From NCBI GenBank assembly GCA_028715435.1, contig JAQURU010000023.1:1-11393 (forward strand): a DNA stretch of 11,393 nucleotides, in the 5' to 3' direction. The translations under genes were made by a program, and so were the position numbers. Positions 5,785 through 11,393 of the stretch are shown piece after piece. Each line of letters begins with the position of its first letter. The first letter of the stretch is position 1. The notes beneath the pieces were generated by a model that was given only the letters and a program-made list of their open reading frames with translations, was not told the DNA's origin and did no database searches. The stretch is from Minisyncoccota bacterium (GTDB lineage: Bacteria > Patescibacteriota > Minisyncoccia > Minisyncoccales > CG1-02-41-26).

Positions 5785-7539
5785 ATGAACATTATTCAAT
5801 TTCTTATAAAGCAAAAAGCGATAAGCAAGCCAGAAGGTGAAAAGCTTGCAGAAGAAGCCCAGCGCTTGGGCAAGGATCAAGAAGAGCTTTTAATTGAAAA
5901 AAAAGTACTACCAGAAGAAGATCTTTTCGCCTTTAAAAGCAAAGCTCTGGGATTTTCTTTGCGAAAAATAGATGTTGAGGAGATCTCTCCAGAGGATTTG
6001 GCAATTATTCCTAAAGAAGCAGTTGATTTTTATAAAGTCATTCCTTTAAAAATAGATAAGGCCAAGGGCATTTTGGAAATTGGAATGGTTTATCCCGAAA
6101 ACCAGCAAGCCCAAGAGGCTTTAAAGTTTTTAGCCAGACAGCAAAAGCTTTCTTTGAGTGTTTTTTTGATTACTTTATCTGATTTTAAGAGGTATTTTGA
6201 TAAGTTCCAGGCCCCGGAAAAGGAAATGGAGGGGGCTTTGGAAAAATTAGAGAAAGAGTTTGGCACTGCAGGCAACCAAACTTTAGCTGATGAAATTTAT
6301 GGAGGCGATAAAGAAGCCAGCAAGCTTATTGAAGAAGCCCCGGTGATTAAAATGGTCGCGGTTATTTTGCGCCAAGCGGTTGATGGCAAGGCTTCAGACA
6401 TTCATATTGAGCCGGTTACCGATGAATTAAGAGTTAGATATAGAAAAGACGGGATCTTGTATCCATCTTTGGCTTTGCCCTTGAAAGTTCATCCCGCTAT
6501 TATTGCTAGAATTAAAATTTTAAGCCGATTAAAAATTGATGAAACCCGCATTCCCCAAGACGGGCGCTTTTCTACTAAAATTAACAATCAAAGAATTGAT
6601 TTTAGGGTGGCAACCTTTCCAACCACTTTAGGAGAAAAAGTGGTGATTAGGGTTCTTGATTCAACTCAAGGAATGAGAAACCTGGAAGACGTGGGCTTGG
6701 TTGGCCGGAATTACGATATTATTCTGAAGATGGTTAAAAAGCCTTACGGAATGATTTTAGTAACTGGCCCCACTGGCTCTGGAAAAACGTCTACTTTGTA
6801 TGTAATGTTAAGATTACTGAATAAAGAGCAGGTTAATATTGTAACATTAGAGGATCCGGTTGAGTATTTTATGAACGGCGTTAACCAATCGCAAGTAAGG
6901 CCGGAAATTGACTACACTTTTGCCAAGGGTTTGCGCCAAATTTTAAGGCAGGACCCGAATATTATTATGGTGGGAGAAATTAGAGACGAAGAAACTGCCA
7001 GCTTGGCTGTTAATGCGGCCTTAACCGGGCATTTGGTTTTATCCACTTTGCACGCCAACAATGCCACTGGCACAATACCTCGTTTATTTGATATGGGCGT
7101 TAAGCCATTCTTGCTTTCCCCAACTTTGTCTTGCGCAATTAGTCAAAGATTATTAAGGGTTTTGTGCCCTGACTGCAAAGTCAAAGCGGTTCTGGACAGC
7201 AAGCTAAAAACTTATTTGCAAGAAAAGTTAAGAGATATTCCTCCCCTAACCAAAGAAAGAGCAAATTTAAAAAACGATTTTGAGGTTTTTGAAAAAAAAG
7301 GTTGTCCTAAATGCAATAATATTGGATATACAGGCAGGATTGGTATTTTTGAAGTTTTAGAAATGACCCCAGAATTAAGTGAAATCATTATTAAAAACCC
7401 AACTGAAAAAGCAGTTATTCAGGAAGCCCGCAGACAAGGCATGGCAACAATGGAAGAGGACGGGATTATAAAAGTTTTACAAGGGATTACATCTTTGCAA
7501 GAGGTTATGCGGGTTTCAGAAGAAAATAAATACTTGTGA
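5785..7539 (+). CDS. pilB: Type IV pilus extension ATPase PilB
   Basis: Cytoplasmic hexameric ATPase of the GspE/PulE/PilB family that drives pilin polymerisation through PilC. The 584 residues are the usual length. An MshEN/GSPII_E-type N-terminal domain covers about 1-150. The linker domain then includes SDIHIEP (204-210). The motor core has Walker A GPTGSGKT (328-335), the Asp box TLEDPVEY (354-361), Walker B IIMVGEIRDEE (393-403) and the His box LTGHLVLSTLHANNA (413-427). A metal-binding tetracysteine, Cys461/Cys464 and Cys507/Cys510, is typical of extension ATPases and absent from PilT. All catalytic motifs are intact. The stop codon is TGA, showing standard code use. No Shine-Dalgarno site precedes the ATG; the gene begins eight bases after the PKD gene. 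Confidence 0.96.
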   Translation: MNIIQFLIKQKAISKPEGEKLAEEAQRLGKDQEELLIEKKVLPEEDLFAFKSKALGFSLRKIDVEEISPEDLAIIPKEAVDFYKVIPLKIDKAKGILEIGMVYPENQQAQEALKFLARQQKLSLSVFLITLSDFKRYFDKFQAPEKEMEGALEKLEKEFGTAGNQTLADEIYGGDKEASKLIEEAPVIKMVAVILRQAVDGKASDIHIEPVTDELRVRYRKDGILYPSLALPLKVHPAIIARIKILSRLKIDETRIPQDGRFSTKINNQRIDFRVATFPTTLGEKVVIRVLDSTQGMRNLEDVGLVGRNYDIILKMVKKPYGMILVTGPTGSGKTSTLYVMLRLLNKEQVNIVTLEDPVEYFMNGVNQSQVRPEIDYTFAKGLRQILRQDPNIIMVGEIRDEETASLAVNAALTGHLVLSTLHANNATGTIPRLFDMGVKPFLLSPTLSCAISQRLLRVLCPDCKVKAVLDSKLKTYLQEKLRDIPPLTKERANLKNDFEVFEKKGCPKCNNIGYTGRIGIFEVLEMTPELSEIIIKNPTEKAVIQEARRQGMATMEEDGIIKVLQGITSLQEVMRVSEENKYL

Positions 7540-7545
7540 AGAATC

Positions 7546-7573
7546 AAAAGTCAAAAATCAAAAGTCAAAAATC
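7546..7573 (+). repeat. Tandem 14-base repeat between pilB and the regulator gene
   Basis: Two perfect head-to-tail copies of aaaagtcaaaaatc (7546-7559 and 7560-7573), preceded by a partial aatc, end exactly at the ATG of the regulator gene (7574). They fill nearly the whole 34-base spacer, the longest inside the operon. The repeat contains no Shine-Dalgarno sequence. It may have arisen by slippage, and copy number could vary between strains. Confidence 0.8.
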
Positions 7574-7942
7574 ATGAAGTCAATACTGTTAGTAGAGGAT
7601 GACCCGTTTTTAATAGATATTTACACGCAAAAGTTTAAAAAAAGCGGTTTTGAAATTAGAGTGGCTGAAAACGGCGCCAAGGCCTTGCTTCTTTTGGAAG
7701 AAAAAATACCCGACCTTATTTTATTAGATGTTGTTTTACCTCAAATGGATGGCTGGTCTATTTTAAAAAAAATTAGAGCCAACAAGCTATGGGACAGCTG
7801 TTTTGTAATTGTTTTTTCCAACCTTGGCCAAAAAGAAGAAGTTGAAAAAGGCCTGTCTTTGGGGGCCAATAAATATTTAATTAAATCTCAGCACACTCCC
7901 TTGGAGGTTGTGCGAGAAGTAGAAAAAATAATAAATAAATAA
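7574..7942 (+). CDS. Single-domain CheY-like response regulator
   Basis: A stand-alone receiver domain of 122 residues with no output domain. The acidic pair is Glu8/Asp9-Asp10, the phospho-acceptor is Asp52 in LLDVVLPQMDGW, Ser82 (FSN) takes the Thr/Ser switch position and Lys104 (YLIKS) is the conserved lysine, so it should be phosphorylatable. It is cytoplasmic and probably acts by protein-protein contact. Placed between the extension ATPase gene (pilB) and the retraction ATPase gene (pilT), it is a candidate regulator of pilus motor activity, comparable to PilG/PilH in twitching systems; that role is inferred. No histidine kinase is encoded in the window. Nine bases separate it from pilT. 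The tandem repeat at 7546-7573 abuts its start. Confidence 0.9.
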   Translation: MKSILLVEDDPFLIDIYTQKFKKSGFEIRVAENGAKALLLLEEKIPDLILLDVVLPQMDGWSILKKIRANKLWDSCFVIVFSNLGQKEEVEKGLSLGANKYLIKSQHTPLEVVREVEKIINK

Positions 7943-7951
7943 TTTAAACTT

Positions 7952-9022
7952 ATGGATTATCAAAAAATTTTAAAAAGCGCCTTGGAGTCAGCAATCGCTA
8001 AAAATGCTTCTGACGTGCACATTGTTGTTGGGCACCCTTTTGTTTTTAGAGTTGCAGGAGACCTGATTCCTCAAAGTGATTCTCAAATTATTTCTCCGGA
8101 AGATGGCATTGGCTTGGCTTTAGCTTTAATGGGTCCGGAAAGGAAAGAACGGTTTATGAAGGAAAAGGAAATAGATTTTGCCTATAGCTACTCTAATAAA
8201 GTAAGGTTTAGGGTTAATATTTTTTTCCAAATGGGTTATGTTAGCATGGCTTTGCGCTTGATTAGCTTGAAAATTAAAACAGTTGAAGAATTAAACCTGC
8301 CTGTTGCTGTTAAAAAGTTTTCTTCAGCCCAGCATGGATTGGTTTTAATAACAGGCGCTTCATCCCAAGGTAAATCAACAACTTTAGCTGCTTTAGTTGA
8401 TGAAATAAACCACAACAGAAGAGAACATATTATAACCATTGAAGATCCAATTGAGTATATATTTCAAGACGATCAATCTTTAATTGAGCAAAGAGAAGTT
8501 ACCCAAGACACTTTAAGTTTCGCTAACGCCTTAAGAGCTGCTTTAAGAGAAGATCCAGATGTTATTATGGTGGGTGAAATGAGGGACCTAGAAACAATCG
8601 CAACTACTATTACAGCAGCTGAAACTGGGCATTTAGTTTTTGCCACTTTACACACAAATTCAGCTAGCCAAACAATTCATAGAGCCATTGATGTTTTTCC
8701 ATCAGACCAGCAAGACCAAGTAAGGGCCCAGTTAGCGGCTTCTTTGCTTGGCGTTGTCTCTCAACGTTTAATTCCAGGGAATAACAAAAACTTTTTGCCC
8801 GCTTGTGAAATATTAGTTGCTAATTCTGGCGTAGCTAATTTAATCAGAGAGAATAAAATTCATGAAATCCCTTCAATTATTGAAACGTCTCAGCAATCTG
8901 GGATGTGCACTTTAAACAAAAGCTTATTGGAAATGGTTAAAAACGGCGTAATTGATAAAGAAACCGCCCTGGCTTATTCTTTAAACGTTGAGGATTTAAG
9001 AATCAGATTAGGACGATCTTAA
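7952..9022 (+). CDS. pilT: Type IV pilus retraction ATPase PilT
   Basis: Cytoplasmic hexameric ATPase that depolymerises the pilus, powering twitching or pulling in bound DNA. The 356 residues match typical PilT length, and the PilB N-terminal domain and tetracysteine are absent. N-terminal ASDVHIVVG (19-27) leads the PAS-like domain. The motor has Walker A GASSQGKST (135-143), the Asp box TIEDPIEY (162-169), Walker B VIMVGEMRDLET (204-215) and the His box AETGHLVFATLHT (223-235). The PilT-specific helix AIRNLIRE appears as GVANLIRE (293-300), supporting retraction rather than extension. The Walker A loop replaces the common GPTGSGKS, but the required glycines, lysine and serine remain. Eight bases separate it from pilC; no Shine-Dalgarno site. 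Confidence 0.95.
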   Translation: MDYQKILKSALESAIAKNASDVHIVVGHPFVFRVAGDLIPQSDSQIISPEDGIGLALALMGPERKERFMKEKEIDFAYSYSNKVRFRVNIFFQMGYVSMALRLISLKIKTVEELNLPVAVKKFSSAQHGLVLITGASSQGKSTTLAALVDEINHNRREHIITIEDPIEYIFQDDQSLIEQREVTQDTLSFANALRAALREDPDVIMVGEMRDLETIATTITAAETGHLVFATLHTNSASQTIHRAIDVFPSDQQDQVRAQLAASLLGVVSQRLIPGNNKNFLPACEILVANSGVANLIRENKIHEIPSIIETSQQSGMCTLNKSLLEMVKNGVIDKETALAYSLNVEDLRIRLGRS

Positions 9023-9030
9023 TTTTTAAA

Positions 9031-10257
9031 ATGAAATTTTCTTATCAAGCCAGAACAAAACAAGGAGAAGTTAAAAAAGGAACTGTTGAGGCCGCTTCTC
9101 ATAAAACAGCTTTAGAAATTTTAGAAAAGCATGATTTTTTCGTTACTTCATTAGAAGAGGAGAAAAACAAGGGCCTGAACTTAAAAATAAATATTAGGAT
9201 TCCTTTTTTAAAGGAAGTGCCTCAAAAAGAAATTGTTGCTTTTACCCGTCAGCTATCTGTAATGTTAAAGTCTGCCATTCCTCCACTGCAGGCCTTGAAG
9301 GCCTTATCTAATCAAACTGCTCATCAAAGATTTCAAGAAATTTTATGGCGCATGGCCCAAAGTATTGAAACAGGCAGCCCCTTGAGCCAGGCCTTTGGGC
9401 TTTATCCTAATATTTTTGACCAATTTTTTGTGAGCATGATTAAATCTGGAGAGGCAACAGGCAAGGTAGCTGATGCTTTGGTTTATTTAGCTGATCATTT
9501 AGAGCGAGATTATAATTTTAATCAAAAAGTTTGGGGGGCAATGGTGTACCCAGCTTTTATTGTGGTGGCTTTAATTGGCGCTTTTCTTTTAGCTATCTTT
9601 TTTATATTACCCAGATTAAAAGATATTTTTATGGCTTTTTCGGGCAAGCTGCCTTGGGCAACAAGAGCTGTTCTGAGCTTGTCGGATTTTTTCAGGGGCG
9701 GGGGCTTGGTGTTTGTTTTATTCTTTCTGGCAGTGGCTGCTTTTTTGCCTGTTATTATGAAAAAAAACAAAAACGTAAAAAGAATTTACGACCAAGCAAT
9801 TTTATTCGTGCCAATACTTGGCAAGTTTTTCTCTAAAATTTATCTGGTTAGGTTTACTGAAAATTTGTCGGTTTTAGTTTCGGCTGGCTTGCCTATTAAT
9901 CAGGCCTTAAATATTACCCATGATATTGTTGGCAACACGGTTTATCAAAAAATTATTAAAGAAATCAGCGAAAGAGTTGCCAAGGGCGAGCGGATTAGCG
10001 CGGTTGTTTTTGAATACCCTCGGTATATCCCTCCATTTGTTACCCAAATGATATCAACTGGCGAAGAAACAGGCCGCATGGACGACACCTTAATGGATGC
10101 TGTTAATTTTTATCGCCAGGCCATTGAAAGAACCGCTGCTAATTTAACCACTATCATTGAACCGATATTAATTTTAGTGATTGGTATTGCTATTGCCATT
10201 TTTGCTATAGCAATTTTTGTGCCTTTATTTAGAATGGGCTTGGAAGGAATGGGGTAA
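9031..10257 (+). CDS. pilC: Type IV pilus platform protein PilC
   Basis: Polytopic inner-membrane protein of the GspF/PilC family, 408 residues, the usual length. It carries two repeated GspF cytoplasmic domains, about 68-190 and 270-395. The first begins FTRQLSVMLKSAIPPLQALKAL-like and contains MIKSGEATGKV (136-146). The second begins FTENLSVLVSAGLPI-like and contains MISTGEETGRM (340-350). The repeat of these two motifs is diagnostic. Membrane segments lie at about 168-192, 222-243 and 373-398. PilC binds PilB or PilT below and feeds pilins into the fibre. It is the last gene of the tight operon; about 107 bases with a promoter separate it from the first pilin. Confidence 0.95.
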   Translation: MKFSYQARTKQGEVKKGTVEAASHKTALEILEKHDFFVTSLEEEKNKGLNLKINIRIPFLKEVPQKEIVAFTRQLSVMLKSAIPPLQALKALSNQTAHQRFQEILWRMAQSIETGSPLSQAFGLYPNIFDQFFVSMIKSGEATGKVADALVYLADHLERDYNFNQKVWGAMVYPAFIVVALIGAFLLAIFFILPRLKDIFMAFSGKLPWATRAVLSLSDFFRGGGLVFVLFFLAVAAFLPVIMKKNKNVKRIYDQAILFVPILGKFFSKIYLVRFTENLSVLVSAGLPINQALNITHDIVGNTVYQKIIKEISERVAKGERISAVVFEYPRYIPPFVTQMISTGEETGRMDDTLMDAVNFYRQAIERTAANLTTIIEPILILVIGIAIAIFAIAIFVPLFRMGLEGMG

Positions 10258-10284
10258 AGAAGGCAAGATATCCACAGCCCTTGC

Positions 10285-10313
10285 TTTGCAAAATAGCTAA
10301 AAGCCCATATAAT
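10285..10313 (+). promoter_or_regulatory. Sigma70-like promoter of the first pilin gene
   Basis: TTTGCA (10285-10290) and a perfect TATAAT (10308-10313) are separated by 17 bases, the ideal spacing. Transcription would start near 10320, leaving an A-rich leader of about 45 bases without a well-placed Shine-Dalgarno site (aaaagg at about 10338-10343 is too far from the ATG at 10365). A separate promoter fits the need for far more pilin than assembly machinery. Confidence 0.65.
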
Positions 10314-10364
10314 TAGATAAAGGTTTAAATATAAAAGAAAAGGTCGCATAAAAAATTATTTAAT

Positions 10365-10838
10365 ATGATATTTAATAAAAAAGGTTTTACGTTAATTGAA
10401 TTATTAGTTGTTATTGCTATTATCGGCATTTTAGCTTCTATTGTGTTGGTAAGCTTTCCAACAGCCACTAAAAAAGCCAAGGACTCCAGAATTGTCTCAG
10501 CTTTAGCTCAAACCAGGGTATTAATGGAGACATTGTATGCTAATCAGGCCAGCTATGCTGGTTTTGCAGTTAGCCCAACACCTAATCCAAGCGAGATGGG
10601 TTCTCTTGGCACTGAAGTTTCCAATAATGGAGGCACATTGCAAGTTGCGGTGCAAACTGGCAATGCTGCAGCTTGCGCTTACTCTGGTTTAAATGATGGT
10701 AAATCTGGAACTACTTTTACTAAATGGTATTGCGTTGATTCAGCTGGCCATGCTGGCTTTACAACTGTCAGTCCTGATGCGGATACATACTGTCGCCCGA
10801 CAGCTACTGGGGGCGTTTGCCCAACAGTGACTGGTTAG
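10365..10838 (+). CDS. Type IV major pilin-like protein (first copy)
   Basis: Prepilin of 157 residues with a class III signal: leader MIFNKKG, cleavage expected after Gly7, mature N-terminal Phe8 (to be methylated) and the conserved Glu at mature position 5 (Glu12). The hydrophobic segment IELLVVIAIIGILASIVLV (11-29) is the assembly helix. The globular part has four cysteines (104, 123, 143, 152), enough for two disulfides, the last pair near the C-terminus as in the D-region of many pilins. It is processed by a PilD-type peptidase not present in this window. It has its own promoter and terminator. It is closely related to the next gene in both protein and DNA. Major versus minor pilin status is inferred from the strong promoter and position. 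Confidence 0.92.
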   Translation: MIFNKKGFTLIELLVVIAIIGILASIVLVSFPTATKKAKDSRIVSALAQTRVLMETLYANQASYAGFAVSPTPNPSEMGSLGTEVSNNGGTLQVAVQTGNAAACAYSGLNDGKSGTTFTKWYCVDSAGHAGFTTVSPDADTYCRPTATGGVCPTVTG

Positions 10839-10857
10839 TTTGCTTCGGACTTTTTAC

Positions 10858-10896
10858 AGAACCGTTTGCTTTTTTGGGCGAACGGTTCTTTGTTTT
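10858..10896 (+). terminator. Strong rho-independent terminator after the first pilin
   Basis: A 12-bp stem with one G-U pair, agaaccgtttgc (10858-10869) with gcgaacggttct (10878-10889), closes an 8-base loop and is followed by tt-g-tttt. It separates the two pilin transcripts, so the second copy depends on its own promoter or on readthrough. Confidence 0.88.
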
Positions 10897-10913
10897 AGTT
10901 ATTAACAGTTCGC

Positions 10914-10942
10914 TTGCTTATTAATTTTTGTTTTTTTATAAT
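10914..10942 (+). promoter_or_regulatory. Probable promoter of the second pilin gene
   Basis: TTGCTT (10914-10919) and a perfect TATAAT (10937-10942) are spaced by 17 bases. Transcription would begin near 10949, only about a dozen bases before the ATG at 10961. The -35 match is only partial, so this copy may be expressed less than the first. Confidence 0.55.
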
Positions 10943-10960
10943 AAATAAATACTTAAAAAT

Positions 10961-11393
10961 ATGAAAATAAAATTTGCCAAAGGGCTTGCCCTGAGCAAAG
11001 CGAAGGGTTTTACCCTTATTGAGTTGCTTGTTGTTATTGCTATTATCGGCATTTTAGCTTCTATTGTGTTAGTAAGCTTTCCAACAGCTACTAAAAAAGC
11101 TAGGGACTCCAGGATTGTATCAGCGGTGGCTCAGGCTAGAAAAGCAATGTTTATGGTTTTTGCCACGCAAAATAATTTTTCTGGTTTTTCCATTGTATCG
11201 CCGTGGGTTCCTGCTGAGATGCAAGCTATTGTTGGCGAAGTTTCTGCGAACGGAGGAACATTAATGGCTGCTATAAAAACGGATAATAACGCTCTATGTG
11301 TTTACTCTGGTTTAAACGATAGTAAATCTGGCACTACTTTTAATAAATGGTATTGCGCTGATTCAAGCGGCAGGGCTGGATTTACAACTGCAG
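10961..11393 (+). CDS. Type IV pilin-like protein (second copy), 3' end cut by the window
   Basis: A second prepilin, 144 residues visible before the window ends. The leader is longer than in the first copy: MKIKFAKGLALSKAKG, with cleavage expected after Gly16, mature Phe17 and Glu21 as the conserved mature Glu5. From the cleavage site to the end of the visible part it aligns with the first pilin without a gap: a 41-base identical block (11030-11070 versus 10407-10447), a diverged middle, and a conserved block around the cysteines (Cys113, Cys132) reading YSGLN and KWYC. The eight extra leader residues are encoded by a palindromic element (see repeat at 10985-11007). It probably arose by tandem duplication and may be an alternative or minor pilin. 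Confidence 0.9.
   Translation, partial: MKIKFAKGLALSKAKGFTLIELLVVIAIIGILASIVLVSFPTATKKARDSRIVSAVAQARKAMFMVFATQNNFSGFSIVSPWVPAEMQAIVGEVSANGGTLMAAIKTDNNALCVYSGLNDSKSGTTFNKWYCADSSGRAGFTTA
10985..11007. repeat. REP-like palindromic element inside the pilin leader
   Basis: The element cttgccctgagcaaagcg followed by aaggg has arms ccctgagc (10989-10996) and gcgaaggg (11000-11007) around an AAA loop. They pair except for a tandem G-A/A-G mismatch. It resembles the short ccctgagc-N-cgaaggg palindromes that, to my recollection, are scattered in many bacterial genomes. It is translated as LALSKAK within the second pilin's signal. The sequence aaggg occurs at both edges (10980-10984 and 11003-11007). 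Confidence 0.6.

Noticed and set aside
1..11393. CRISPR array, insertion sequence, integrase or phage genes
   Set aside because: No regularly spaced repeats, transposase or integrase motifs were seen; the only repeats are the short ones listed.

Overview
The window reads as a piece of a small-genome, AT-rich bacterial chromosome, most likely a member of the Candidate Phyla Radiation (Patescibacteria, Parcubacteria-like). This is inferred from four things: the compact pil locus order (pilM, pilN, pilO, a PKD protein, pilB, a CheY-like regulator, pilT, pilC, pilins), the absence of outer-membrane parts in the window (no secretin PilQ, no PilP lipoprotein), spacers of a few bases, and the near absence of Shine-Dalgarno sites. 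The standard code is used: TGA is a real stop, for example at the end of pilB and pilN, which argues against the recoded Gracilibacteria/Absconditabacteria. No rRNA or other taxonomic marker is present, so the assignment is an inference.

Layout. Bases 1-359 hold no convincing gene; they contain a GC-rich inverted repeat and a rho-independent terminator (224-250). Bases 360-1892 (+) encode an L-fucose/L-arabinose isomerase-like protein with a strong Shine-Dalgarno site, closed by a hairpin (1906-1960) that can serve both converging transcripts. Bases 1959-2684 (-) encode a ComF-family phosphoribosyltransferase. A 44-base divergent spacer then carries promoters for comF and for the pil operon. 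From 2729 to 10257 (+) runs one tight operon: pilM, pilN, pilO, a membrane-anchored PKD protein, pilB, a single-domain response regulator, pilT and pilC. Two tandem type IV pilin genes follow. Each has its own sigma70-like promoter, and a strong terminator separates them; the second runs off the window end.

How it works together. PilM (actin-like, cytoplasmic), PilN and PilO form the alignment/assembly complex in the membrane. PilB powers pilus extension, PilT powers retraction, and PilC is the inner-membrane platform. The pilins are the fibre subunits. The PKD protein sits where PilP would be in a diderm and ends with a PilP-like basic-Asn-Pro-Phe tail, so it may be the extracytoplasmic partner of PilN/PilO in this envelope. 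The receiver protein between the two motor ATPases may couple a phosphorelay to motor choice. A divergent comF, whose family is linked to natural transformation, suggests that DNA uptake is one role of this pilus. The prepilin peptidase (PilD) is not in the window.

The most noteworthy points are the PKD protein in the PilP slot, an in-frame palindromic repeat that lengthens the leader of the second pilin, the gap-free pilin duplication with conserved ends and a diverged middle, and the contrast between SD-less pil genes and the SD-led isomerase gene.
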